From: Endozoicomonas arenosclerae
GTDB lineage: Bacteria > Pseudomonadota > Gammaproteobacteria > Pseudomonadales > Endozoicomonadaceae
NCBI RefSeq assembly: GCF_001562015.1
Contig: NZ_LASA01000088.1
Location: 1-51,238 of the forward strand
Direction: 5' to 3'
DNA length: 51,238 nt
The notes beneath the pieces were generated by a model. It did no database searches. It saw nothing but the letters and a program-made list of their open reading frames with translations, and had not been told where the DNA came from. The position numbers and the translations under genes were made by a program. This document shows positions 33,401 through 40,458 of this stretch, piece after piece. Every line of letters starts with the position of its first letter. The stretch's first letter is position 1.

Positions 33401-35479
33401 GCTCAGGGTCTGGGGGCTTCCTGGATAAATTTTACTTTTACTTCGCGGGATGGAGCCCAGGCTGACCAGCAACTGGTTGACTTGCTGAAGTGTTCCCAAT
33501 TCTATCTGCCCATGCAGTTCCACTGACTTGAGCCAATCAAGATTGACGACTGGAGTAGGGGCGGCTTTGGGTAATGGCAATTGCTGCCAAAGCCCTTCCA
33601 GTTTTTTCCCCCGGCCGACAACACAGGTCAGATTCACTTCTGGCAAAGCAATAGAGTTACCTGCAACAAAAAGGCTGGCCTGGGGAGAAAGCAGAGGCTC
33701 CAGTAACCGTGCCACTGCTGGATTGGTTTCCAGACCGTACAACCGTATCGGCTGGCCTTTTTGCAAAGCCTCCATCAGAGGGGTCAGTTTCTGATTAAAA
33801 GACATCGCCTGCAGACTCGTCATTGAAACAACGTTCAGCAGGGTTTGAGGGGCAGTACGAGCAGTTATTTCGTACTCAAAGACAGTTTTGTCCGATGTCT
33901 CTTCGTCGCTGATCTGCTGAACCAGTTTGACACCAGGCGACAACTGCGGCTTTCTGACAAAGGGCTTCAAGGCCAGCGCCTCTGGCTGCCTGACACGAGG
34001 ATCAATCATTAAAGCCGGGCCAGGTTTAAGCTGCTCAAGACGATTGATCAACCTTACCCACTGTGATTCCAGCAATTTGCCGGTCACCAGTAAGGCTTTA
34101 CCGCCTTTCAGCAACTCCGTCAGGGTATCATTCTCTTTGAACTGACCATCCTGCAGGGAGATATTGGCGACAACATTGTCAAAGTTATCGGCATTCAGAC
34201 TGGCAAAAGCCTGTTGTGGTTCAGCCGGTGTGAGCTTTGACAACTTCTGGTTGATATCATCATGACTGGTATTGCTGAACTGAAACTGGATATCAACAGG
34301 AATAGTGACCCACTGCCCATTGGCCCAGTAGCCTCCGTCCCTGACTGCTTTTGCCAGAGACCTCATAAACTCGGGATCATCCTTGGGCGCATTCACCAGT
34401 TCCAGAAGACTTCCCCTGCGATCCAGCCTGGACAATATGCCATCGCTGAAATGCAGCCGGCCTTCTGAAGAGATCTGAAAACCACCATAGAGCTGACTTT
34501 GCCAGCTGCCCGCCTGACCATAAAAGTCTAACTTCTGGGCACCGGCTGTTGTTGCCGGAGCTGTGACAAATTCATCTTCGTCTTCGCTGAGGCTCAGACT
34601 GTCTATCAGTTCCTGATCTCCCAGAAGCTTTTTTTCCACTTCCGGAATACCCTTTACGCCCAGTGCATCGAGCCGCCGCCAACTGTCAGGCCCAGGATTT
34701 TCTTTGCCCCCGGCCAGCATTTCCTGCTTAACCAGACAGACCAGAGCCACATTATCGCCGAGGCGTCGTCCCTGATACCGGGGAGGACGATCAAACAGTT
34801 CATTGAGGGAAGCAATCTGGCCCGGGGACATATTGGCAAAGTCTAGTACCAGGGTTACGGGCTCCTGACCAAACAAACGGCCTGGTCGCGATTCAATACC
34901 AGCCCCTTCCAGGCAAGAGACTCGTCTCACCAGATCATCATGATCAAAGTCGGAAGGTTTGCCTATATAGGCTGTGTCACCTGGATAACCATTTTTCCGG
35001 TAGTGCTCCATGACGGCCTGGCGTTCTTTCTCATCCTTGACGAAGAAAGTTCCGCCTTCCTGTTTTCTGGGTGCATCGGATCTTGAAAGTAAGGGCGCTG
35101 CGGGATTAACACCGGAAATATTGGCGAAACGAAAAAGATCACCTTTTTTTCTACGCAGATCACCGGCTTCCTTACGACTGAAACAGGGCATCACCTCACC
35201 CGCAATACAGTCCAGAATCTGCCTTTTCAGCTCCTTGTCGGTCTGGCTGTCTGCCAGAGCCCAGACCACAGAGGCCCGGAACTCCTTATCTGCCTTTGCG
35301 CCTTTCAGCCACAGCCAGAAACGGGTCAACAGCGCTCGTCTGGGGACTTCCTTCACCACCAGCCGCCCTTTCATCCTACAGACATGGACCCGCCCTTTAT
35401 CCCGGGCACGAGTCACCACCGACATTTGCTGTCGAATGTCCGAACGGGTGACGCTGGTGCCATGGGGGCCAGTAGTCAT
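30203..35479 (-). CDS. Giant AAA+ ATPase with two dynein/MoxR-type AAA modules
   Basis: 1758 residues. AAA module 1 has Walker A G-E-A-G-T-G-K-T near 948 and Walker B L-I-L-D-E-A-N near 1083, followed by M-T-G-N-P-E-S-Y (sensor 1) and an arginine pair. Module 2 has Walker A G-E-A-G-R-G-K-D near 1323, lacking the usual Ser/Thr, and Walker B V-L-V-I-S-E-L-N near 1376, then A-T-I-N-P-A-S-Y. These are AAA_5 (dynein-related/MoxR) features. The N-terminal 900 residues contain a D-F-A-N-M segment that may be degenerate AAA-like, otherwise unknown. A hydrophobic 12-residue repeat array closes the ORF. It probably reads on into the ORF at 28300. No signal peptide is seen. Role unknown; remodelling of a host or membrane target is possible. 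Confidence 0.8.
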   Translation of the reverse strand: MTTGPHGTSVTRSDIRQQMSVVTRARDKGRVHVCRMKGRLVVKEVPRRALLTRFWLWLKGAKADKEFRASVVWALADSQTDKELKRQILDCIAGEVMPCFSRKEAGDLRRKKGDLFRFANISGVNPAAPLLSRSDAPRKQEGGTFFVKDEKERQAVMEHYRKNGYPGDTAYIGKPSDFDHDDLVRRVSCLEGAGIESRPGRLFGQEPVTLVLDFANMSPGQIASLNELFDRPPRYQGRRLGDNVALVCLVKQEMLAGGKENPGPDSWRRLDALGVKGIPEVEKKLLGDQELIDSLSLSEDEDEFVTAPATTAGAQKLDFYGQAGSWQSQLYGGFQISSEGRLHFSDGILSRLDRRGSLLELVNAPKDDPEFMRSLAKAVRDGGYWANGQWVTIPVDIQFQFSNTSHDDINQKLSKLTPAEPQQAFASLNADNFDNVVANISLQDGQFKENDTLTELLKGGKALLVTGKLLESQWVRLINRLEQLKPGPALMIDPRVRQPEALALKPFVRKPQLSPGVKLVQQISDEETSDKTVFEYEITARTAPQTLLNVVSMTSLQAMSFNQKLTPLMEALQKGQPIRLYGLETNPAVARLLEPLLSPQASLFVAGNSIALPEVNLTCVVGRGKKLEGLWQQLPLPKAAPTPVVNLDWLKSVELHGQIELGTLQQVNQLLVSLGSIPRSKSKIYPGSPQTLSQTLLKKLLAQVEMERHSDGAEEVGPYHWQKALNDVVAKEYRGDPLAYGFVKSQIVRCFPDPVMPGRVNVTAVSQWLKDQPKINREVIQQHYWELARHFSPPSCTVPESMGQVTADGVEQLVHLLVQSVPEVEKVSLAGQLGCTVQIIEPFLAVNDEQYRRTYNALMVAGHERRLKKEPVHEQALLFSRQLDQLGKPLDRLEVLSVLSHYLSPELLEHDFSDLAEAFCSGQTSKLRQMRRVVRLVQKLAANPLLMIKGEAGTGKTYTADAAARLYAPGKEPIVISLSPEHTQEELFGRQVMKANEVRLKKEQLVFSPSPDATWQTLCQLTKVPLNSGEVKITFDQETCDSLKKVMEEKEFHELLEAFQDSQSVFQPGPILEWARMKDPPVLILDEANLVKQGVLQPLAGLKKKPPELFIFGERIELTDRHRVIMTGNPESYDGRVMDRRIREEAVTLYYRKIPSAVLAESVFAPGLPEAWSPELKKHATTVGLKIYQAYHKVLPDHTFGPRDLKDILARIEGYVAGVDDLSQAQVNAILWQAISDTLAGEVKPDQARNAMALDHWFHAHYVCDSTPVDARKVAFEGFYLALIRSNPRDDFDYDVPSVRQLAMKVWLDLEKTGGKHALVIEGEAGRGKDVLLDRLLPAWIESHGKARSINRINASPENWDEIKRLARKAMEEGSVLVISELNTLPSRYLEGLFNEVLNGEAVEGFKLLATINPASYSGREELSSAMESRCTLARIGQFTEAELKGLMHRRSGFTRSFSGFTRSFSDWLVSKHCHLNRELESYGASVKLPLVKLLDAAKALKSVPGFQREEAFEAEYGLARMALSYQKAHHAKVQEEKGSAQRQERERKLSRIINQDSSDPVCITLTDPDQAGIFSFANGTLLLPDQEDMPALVASAMKLLHPDEQAEVAVEKIQSRLDDIEKEEKLEAEAMTDPVDETDEGQAGSGGGMLSSMYKFFSVKRLVSIVSILPLGKVLKVLLVLPLGKMASLLGYIPFEKALWLLGKLPLDKLVGALKYLPYERMIDMASRLPLDKLISAASHLPLDRMAGWLGGVSAYR
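30228..30239 (-). repeat. Tetranucleotide tract (GGCT)3 at a frame break
   Basis: On the coding (minus) strand ATG-GCT-GGC-TGG-CTG-GGT contains three GGCT copies. With two copies the frame would read L-P-L-D-R-M-A-G-W-V-E-Y-L-P, keeping the 12-residue period and joining the two ORFs. With three copies the first ORF stops at 30203. Confidence 0.75.
31081..31122 (-). repeat. Perfect 21-bp tandem duplication inside the AAA+ gene
   Basis: CACTGAACGACCGGGTAAAGC occurs twice in tandem (31081-31101, 31102-31122). It encodes the repeated peptide S-G-F-T-R-S-F twice in frame, near residue 1460, after the second AAA module. The perfect identity points to a recent event. Confidence 0.9.
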
Positions 35480-35598
35480 AGTCTTGATAGATTCACAATA
35501 CCAAGAGTATTTATCGACGAAAGGAAGAGAAGGTTTGGCTGGATCTGCAACAGAGAGGTTTTGAAAAGAGGTGATGGCATACCATCACCCCTGACAGG

Positions 35599-36039
35599 TC
35601 ACTCGGATTTTTCAGTATTGTGGACTGAATGAGCCTTGAAGGTAGTGCGAACGATTTTCCATTCGCCTTCTATACGCTGGTACTCATCTTCATAGATACC
35701 GCCCAGCTGCTTGGTAGCCCCTGACCGGGCATCAATATTGAAGTAAAACAGCGCCCAGCGAGCCAGAGCTGTGTCACCTTCTATCTTGATTTCCGGATTA
35801 GAACCATGATGAAGATCCACTACATGATTGTGGCAGGCCATCACCCTGAACAATTCGGCAAACTGGTCACGGTCTTTGAAAACACCCACCGGGCCATAAT
35901 CAATGAGAATTTCACCCTCTGCGAAGCAATCCCGAACCCTTTTCACCTGTTTGGTGTCACAGGCATTCAGATAGCGATGCTTGAGCATGCGGATAGCTTC
36001 GATATCTTCCAGACGTTGAATACGTTCTTCCAGAGTCAT
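35599..36039 (-). CDS. NTF2/SnoaL_4-like protein
   Basis: 146 residues. The N-terminal helix pattern (L-E-D-I-E-A-I-R-M-L-K-H-R-Y-L-N-A-C-D) and later H-H-G-S-N-P-E-I and A-R-W-A-L-F-Y-F are typical of SnoaL_4/NTF2-like proteins. Its ATG overlaps the end of the ketosteroid isomerase gene by four bases, so the two are translationally coupled. A role as a second steroid-binding or isomerase/dehydratase-like protein is likely but unproven. Confidence 0.8.
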   Translation of the reverse strand: MTLEERIQRLEDIEAIRMLKHRYLNACDTKQVKRVRDCFAEGEILIDYGPVGVFKDRDQFAELFRVMACHNHVVDLHHGSNPEIKIEGDTALARWALFYFNIDARSGATKQLGGIYEDEYQRIEGEWKIVRTTFKAHSVHNTEKSE

Positions 36040-36437
36040 GCCAGTTGCTCCACCTCAGTGCTCTTAACATTGTCTTCATAGCTCCAGTAAGCTTTCATGG
36101 AAGTCACTTTGCCTTCGTCGTTCAGCTCCATAACATCCAAAGTGTCGATCAGCATCTTCATGCCTTCCATCTTGATTTTCACCTGGAAGGCCATGGCGCC
36201 TTCATTGGCACTGGTGGTTCTGACCGGACCAATCAGGTTGGCAGAAGCTTCAGCCTGACCCAGACCGTTGCGGTAGAAATCTTCAATCGCCTTGATACCC
36301 ACGTGAGGATCACTGCCCACAGGATCTTCAACCACTGCATTCGCGTCGTACAACGCCAGAATGCCGTCGATGTCTCCTGCATCCACCAGTTCAACGTATT
36401 TTTCCAGAACCGATTTTATAACTTTGGTGTCTATCAT
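36036..36437 (-). CDS. ksi: Steroid Delta5-isomerase (ketosteroid isomerase)
   Basis: Moves the double bond of 3-oxo-Delta5-steroids to Delta4, feeding KstD and KshA. 133 residues, close to the 125-131 of known KSI. The catalytic residues align with Comamonas/Pseudomonas KSI: Y14 (E-K-Y-V-E-L-V-D-A-G-D), D38 (V-V-E-D-P-V-G-S) as base, and D101 (D-T-L-D-V-M-E-L) for the oxyanion hole. The E-D-P-V-G-S block is diagnostic. GGAG lies upstream of the ATG. It heads a two-gene operon without an ATCGTC box. Confidence 0.88.
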   Translation of the reverse strand: MIDTKVIKSVLEKYVELVDAGDIDGILALYDANAVVEDPVGSDPHVGIKAIEDFYRNGLGQAEASANLIGPVRTTSANEGAMAFQVKIKMEGMKMLIDTLDVMELNDEGKVTSMKAYWSYEDNVKSTEVEQLA

Positions 36438-36652
36438 TGTTTTTATTCTCCACCCGTTGATCGTGCGGCTTTGAATACCAAGCCCCAGAGTCGAACTTCA
36501 GTTTATTGCAACTGCTTTGAAAAAGCGACGAGTGAAACTCTGGATCAAAACAATTAGTAGATTAATTTTAATTTTCAAACCTATTCCAGCGATGTCCGCT
36601 ATTGGCAACTATAGTTATCTCTTATTTCATTTGAACGACCATTCAATGCAGC

Positions 36653-37258
36653 ATGAATTTAAAATCATCCCCGCTGATTCCAGCCATCTTTTGGCTCTTA
36701 ACGACCACCGCACCATCACAGCAGGCAAAAGCAGAAAGCCTGCTTTCCACAGCCGCATCAATGCTCATTAGCTATCCATTTTTCATGAGTTCAGTAGCAC
36801 ACCCCATTGGAGAGGGTACAGAGTACCCTTCTAACCACAACAACACTAACATCGACACATTAGCCTTAAGTACCTGTTTATGTTTAATCTCAGCCTCATC
36901 CGATGAACTCCCAAAAGCCGTTGAAGAAGCCAATGCTACTGGCCTCTCATGCACTATTTATTTCTCTGGGCAAATCACTCTGTAGCAGCCATTAAAAGTC
37001 CATAACCATCACTTGTTCGGAATATTCGACTCATCCGTTGGTTATTCTGCATCAGGGCAGATTGTGCTTGTTCCAACATACTCTATGGTCAGTACATCTG
37101 GTCACTTACACTTTCTTAAGCCTGATCCTGCAACAACCCGAACCAAGCCAGCACCCTACAGCTCTGAAGGACTGCCAGTCATCAGACCCTCTAAAAACTT
37201 TCACGGAACAGGCCTCCATCCAGGGTCAACTTTGATCGCCTGCACTCAGCTACATTAG
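36653..37258 (+). pseudogene. Possible broken exported-protein gene (in-frame TAG)
   Basis: From ATG 36653 the first 27 residues (MNLKSSPLIPAIFWLLTTTA...) look like a signal peptide. The frame stops at a TAG at 36983-36985 and then stays open in the same frame to 37258. The combined product would be about 200 residues with no recognised domain. There is no good ribosome site. The area from 36438 to 37413 holds nothing else convincing, so it may equally be non-coding. Confidence 0.3.
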
Positions 37259-37416
37259 GGATGGGAAGTATTAACGAGACTGCTGATGAGCATGAGGAGG
37301 AGGCGGCAGAACTATGAAACTCATAAAATCTCTCATACATAAAAAAGCCATGTAGAGCAGATAGGTTTTTCGAAATCTTGAAGCTATGCTTTCTGAAAAG
37401 CTGAACTCTCTAATTG

Positions 37417-38433
37417 ATGAGCGAACCCCTCGCAGTAAGCCACTTAAGCACTAAAATGAAAATAAATTCTCATTTAAAAATAAAAAAAATAAAAGCGGCC
37501 ATCATTGGCGAATGCATGATAGAGCTCAATGGTTCTCTTTTTGGCCCGATGCATCAGAGCTTTGGTGGCGACACTCTCAATACTGCGGTTTATCTGAGCC
37601 GAAGCTGTTCTCTTAACTCGCCAGAAACGGCAATTGAAACTTCCTATATTACGGCTCTGGGTTCTGATCCAGTCAGCAATGGCATGCTCACTCGCTGGCA
37701 GGATGAAGGCATTGATACCCGCCTGGTACTTCGTGACAACACCAGAACACCGGGCATCTATTTAATACAAGTGGATGACCAGGGCGAAAGAACCTTTCTT
37801 TACTGGCGCGATCAGTCACCTGCACATTATTTATTGCAACACCCTGACTTCCATTTGATTCAGCAGCAATTAAAAGACTTTGATCTTATATTCATCAGCG
37901 GGATCAGTCTGGCTATCCTTCCTGAACAGGATCGTTACAAGCTGATGTCTCTGCTATCAGATCTAAAAAGGAAAGGTATCGAAATTGTATTTGATAGTAA
38001 TTTCAGAGCAGCATTATGGCCTCAGGATGATGGACTGAATACGGTTAAAAACTGTTATCTGAACATGTATTCGAACACGGACCTGGCATTAGTGACTTTC
38101 GATGATGAGCAGGTCATCTGGGACGACAAAACACCTGAAGACACCCTTGAGCGCCTGCTCAAGTCTGGCGTCAACAAGGTCATTGTCAAAACAGGAGCCA
38201 GAGGCTGTCTGGCGGCTGAAGCCTGCAACACCACTCCTGTCGCAATCAAAGCCGCCCCTGTTGAAACCGTTGTTGATACCACTTCTGCCGGAGATGCCTT
38301 TAATGGAGGATTTCTCTCAAGTTATCTGGCCGGAGGGAGTCTCATTGCATCATGCGAAAGAGGCAATCGTCTCGCAGCGGCAGTGATACAACATAAAGGG
38401 GCCATTGTTCCAAAATTAGTCACCAATAACTGA
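37417..38433 (+). CDS. kdgK: 2-keto-3-deoxygluconate kinase-like PfkB sugar kinase
   Basis: Phosphorylates 2-keto-3-deoxygluconate. About 338 residues, matching E. coli KdgK blocks as I recall them: I-G-E-C-M-I-E-L near the start, F-G-G-D-T-L-N-T-A-V-Y-L, G-E-R-T-F-L-Y-W-R, S-G-I-S-L-A-I-L and the PfkB signature D-T-T-S-A-G-D-A-F-N-G-G with the catalytic Asp, then I-Q-H-K-G-A-I-V-P. The start is uncertain: about 28 residues precede the family's usual N-terminus. A start at 37456 (M-K-I-N) is possible, and no ribosome site supports any of them. It stands alone, without other uronate genes. Confidence 0.85.
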   Translation: MSEPLAVSHLSTKMKINSHLKIKKIKAAIIGECMIELNGSLFGPMHQSFGGDTLNTAVYLSRSCSLNSPETAIETSYITALGSDPVSNGMLTRWQDEGIDTRLVLRDNTRTPGIYLIQVDDQGERTFLYWRDQSPAHYLLQHPDFHLIQQQLKDFDLIFISGISLAILPEQDRYKLMSLLSDLKRKGIEIVFDSNFRAALWPQDDGLNTVKNCYLNMYSNTDLALVTFDDEQVIWDDKTPEDTLERLLKSGVNKVIVKTGARGCLAAEACNTTPVAIKAAPVETVVDTTSAGDAFNGGFLSSYLAGGSLIASCERGNRLAAAVIQHKGAIVPKLVTNN

Positions 38434-38537
38434 CTAGTGCACCCCATACCGTTCGCACTGAGCCTGTCGAAGTGCATTACCTGCATCCTTCGACAGGCTT
38501 GTGTGTTTAACCTGTCTCTAATTATTTGTGGGTGCAC
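38434..38537. repeat. REP/MITE-like palindromic repeat, copy 3
   Basis: The element starts at the stop of the sugar-kinase gene and ends with GTGGGTGCAC, the inverse of GTGCACCCC near its start. It contains CTGTCGAAG and CTTCGACAG inverted arms around TGCATTACCTGCATC. Its right half is the reverse complement of copy 1's left half, and its left half matches copy 4 inverted. About 100 bp with terminal inverted repeats, so it looks like a MITE. Confidence 0.8.
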
Positions 38538-38778
38538 TCATTGCCTGAATGTTGATCCAATGCTCTCTGTGCTGGCTGTTGCCGTTATCACCAACATTAG
38601 CTGTAACCTGATCACCTACAGCCATGCCAGAAACCTTTTGCTAATGGGCTACGGTTATCATACGATCGAGGAATGGATGAAGATCGGACTGGTGATTTCC
38701 ATAGCGGGCATTATTATTTTCATCTACCGGATTGCTATGGTGGGTACTGATTGGAACCTGATAAATAAAAGAATCTAG
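38538..38778 (+). pseudogene. C-terminal remnant of a SLC13/DASS-type transporter
   Basis: The open frame after the repeat encodes about 80 residues: a membrane segment (L-S-V-L-A-V-A-V-I-T-N-I-S-C-N-L-I-T), then R-N-L-L-L-M-G-Y-G-Y-H-T-I-E-E-W-M-K-I-G-L-V-I and another membrane segment. The N-L-(L/M)-V-x-G-x-G-Y motif and a following I-G-L are the usual C-terminal end of sodium/dicarboxylate-type carriers. No upstream part is present; the repeat at 38434 abuts it. Non-functional as it stands. Confidence 0.5.
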
Positions 38779-39141
38779 AAGCCAGCTATTTAGTGTGCAT
38801 GAAATACCTGTGCCAAAAGAAACCACCACCTATGATAACCTGTCATTCAAAGTGATGAACAAATCTCTAATATTAATAACAATCTAGAAAGGACAAGAAA
38901 AACCATAGATAACAATGAGTTATAAACTTTTTCATAATTCTCTTTTCTAAACCTACTCAGCACTTATACAAGAAAAATACGTATTTTATGATAAAATATC
39001 ATAGAAGTACTTTACCACCCCTAACTCACTGAAAGAAAAAGAAAAATATATTTTTTTATGTGAACTGCTACATTTTTTTCACTCTTTGAGTTGCAATGGT
39101 ATTGAGGTTTACATATATATTAACTTATAGTTCGTGCTCGT

Positions 39142-39531
39142 ATGGAAGACTATCATGGATCTCGTTACAAAATTCTTCACTGTAAAGGCGCAAAGGAGAG
39201 TTTTGATGAAGCTCTGAAAAAGCATAAGAGTATGCGTACAAGGTATAAAGCACGCATGCGAAGCTTAATTGAAAGGCTAGGGAAAGGAGAGCCCCTCTCT
39301 AGCAGCAGTTTTCCAAGAGAAGGTTCTCTACCAGACGGTAGCCGCTTCAGGGCACTAAAAAAAATACCCATAAGAGCTTACCTTTGGCTCTCAAAAAAAC
39401 ACCCTGATACTTATTACATTAGCCATTATATTTATAAAGATTTTCAGAAGTTGAAAGATAGTGATACTAGAAGAGTTTGTGATAACTGGGAAATAATTGA
39501 GCAAGGAGATAAGAATGACGAAGTATCTTGA
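39142..39531 (+). CDS. RelE/HigB-like toxin of a TAC module
   Basis: 129 residues, basic. The segment F-R-A-L-K-K-I-P-I-R-A-Y-L-W-L through Y-Y-I-S-H-Y-I-Y-K-D-F-Q-K-L-K fits the beta-strand core and final helix of RelE/HigB mRNA interferases, with many Lys and Arg for RNA contact. It precedes the antitoxin (toxin first, as in higBA) and overlaps it by 17 bp. No ribosome site is visible at ATG 39142. The surrounding 38779-39141 is strongly AT-rich and shows no other gene, consistent with acquired DNA and a promoter region. Confidence 0.65.
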   Translation: MEDYHGSRYKILHCKGAKESFDEALKKHKSMRTRYKARMRSLIERLGKGEPLSSSSFPREGSLPDGSRFRALKKIPIRAYLWLSKKHPDTYYISHYIYKDFQKLKDSDTRRVCDNWEIIEQGDKNDEVS

Positions 39532-39919
39532 AGATTGGGTTAATAAGTCTGACCACAATCAACGCATCTGTGCTCAAGAAGATTTAATCATGAACGTAAC
39601 GGAAGACCTTCTAGTTGCCATGGAAGGCTCAGGCATGACTAAGTCTGACTTAGCAAAGAGACTGGGGAAATCAAAGTCTTTCGTCACTCAAATTTTGAGT
39701 GGAGCAAGAAATATGACACTAAAGACTCTTTCCGATATCTGCTTTGTTTTGAATATAGAACCTAATTTCAATTTGAATAACTCAGATTGCCATCCAATGA
39801 GTAAATCTGGTTGGGAAGATGAGGAGTGTTTCACAAATGTACGCCCCTTAAAGCGAAAGGCGTACAGCCAAAAGCAAGTTTTTCAAGAAACCAGAGATTT
39901 AAGATTTGCATCAGAATGA
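39515..39919 (+). CDS. XRE-type antitoxin with C-terminal extension (HigA-like)
   Basis: 134 residues from ATG 39515, with AAGGAG six bases upstream; a TTG at 39497 is rejected. The helix-turn-helix covers about residues 41-83: M-T-K-S-D-L-A-K-R-L-G-K-S-K-S-F-V-T-Q-I-L-S-G, then L-K-T-L-S-D-I-C. It should bind its own promoter and the toxin. The last 45 residues (from N-N-S-D-C-H-P-M to the end) are polar, with aromatic W-E-D-E-E-C-F and K-A-Y-S-Q-K-Q-V-F blocks. This is the position of the chaperone-addiction (ChAD) tail known from TAC antitoxins. Confidence 0.8.
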   Translation: MTKYLEDWVNKSDHNQRICAQEDLIMNVTEDLLVAMEGSGMTKSDLAKRLGKSKSFVTQILSGARNMTLKTLSDICFVLNIEPNFNLNNSDCHPMSKSGWEDEECFTNVRPLKRKAYSQKQVFQETRDLRFASE

Positions 39920-40410
39920 AACAGGAAATTTTGAATAAAGCAGGTAGCAAGCTAACGCTTGGCGGAGTATTTTTATACAGAAGCAGCGTTGAGTTCTGCG
40001 ATAATTATATTACAGAAGTGGACGATAACTTCGAAGCAGCTTATTCGACGCAATCATATAGGTATGTTCGAGAATGCAACCAATTCCAATCTGAAGATGA
40101 TAATGGCAATGTCGTCTTTTTATACAAATTTATATATGAGGTAGGCTTAAGGCTAGTTGATCCAGAGCAGGATCAACAAGATGAAGAATTCATCAAATCG
40201 GAAATTGAAGCTTCATATAGTGTTGAATATGCTTCAAATGAGGAGTTAGACCAAGAGCAAATTGCTGAGTTTTCAAAGCATAATGTAGCATATCATGTAT
40301 GGCCATACTGGAGAGAGTTTGTGCAAAATAGCTGCATGAGAGTTGGAGCATCACCAATAATTGTGCCTCTATATACACAATATCAACAGCAAGCAGGCCA
40401 AGAAAAGTAA
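39916..40410 (+). CDS. SecB-like chaperone of a TAC module
   Basis: 164 residues. Its ATG overlaps the antitoxin stop (ATGA), so the three genes form one unit. The middle has a strand-rich acidic pattern (Y-K-F-I-Y-E-V-G-L-R-L-V-D), and the C-terminal block V-W-P-Y-W-R-E-F-V-Q-N-S-C-M-R-V-G-A-S-P matches the SecB helix consensus (L-F-P-Y-A-R-E ... R-G-x-F-P). The length fits SecB (about 155). In TAC systems such a protein binds the antitoxin tail and keeps it active. A solitary general SecB is unlikely in this context. Confidence 0.75.
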   Translation: MKQEILNKAGSKLTLGGVFLYRSSVEFCDNYITEVDDNFEAAYSTQSYRYVRECNQFQSEDDNGNVVFLYKFIYEVGLRLVDPEQDQQDEEFIKSEIEASYSVEYASNEELDQEQIAEFSKHNVAYHVWPYWREFVQNSCMRVGASPIIVPLYTQYQQQAGQEK

Positions 40411-40422
40411 TATGCAAAATAA

Positions 40423-40448
40423 TTGTGGAGGCTGTAATGCCTCCACAA
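40423..40448. terminator. Hairpin between TAC module and thiolase gene
   Basis: TTGTGGAGGC (40423-40432) and GCCTCCACAA (40439-40448), loop TGTAAT. On the minus strand it is followed by TTATTTT, so it more likely ends the thiolase transcript; it could also end the TAC transcript. Confidence 0.65.
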
Positions 40449-40458
40449 TACGGGATGA

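Noticed and set aside
38434-38537. N-terminal coding part of the 113-codon ORF starting at 38437
   Set aside because: These codons lie inside a repeat element found elsewhere in non-coding positions, so only the downstream transporter-like part is considered gene-derived.
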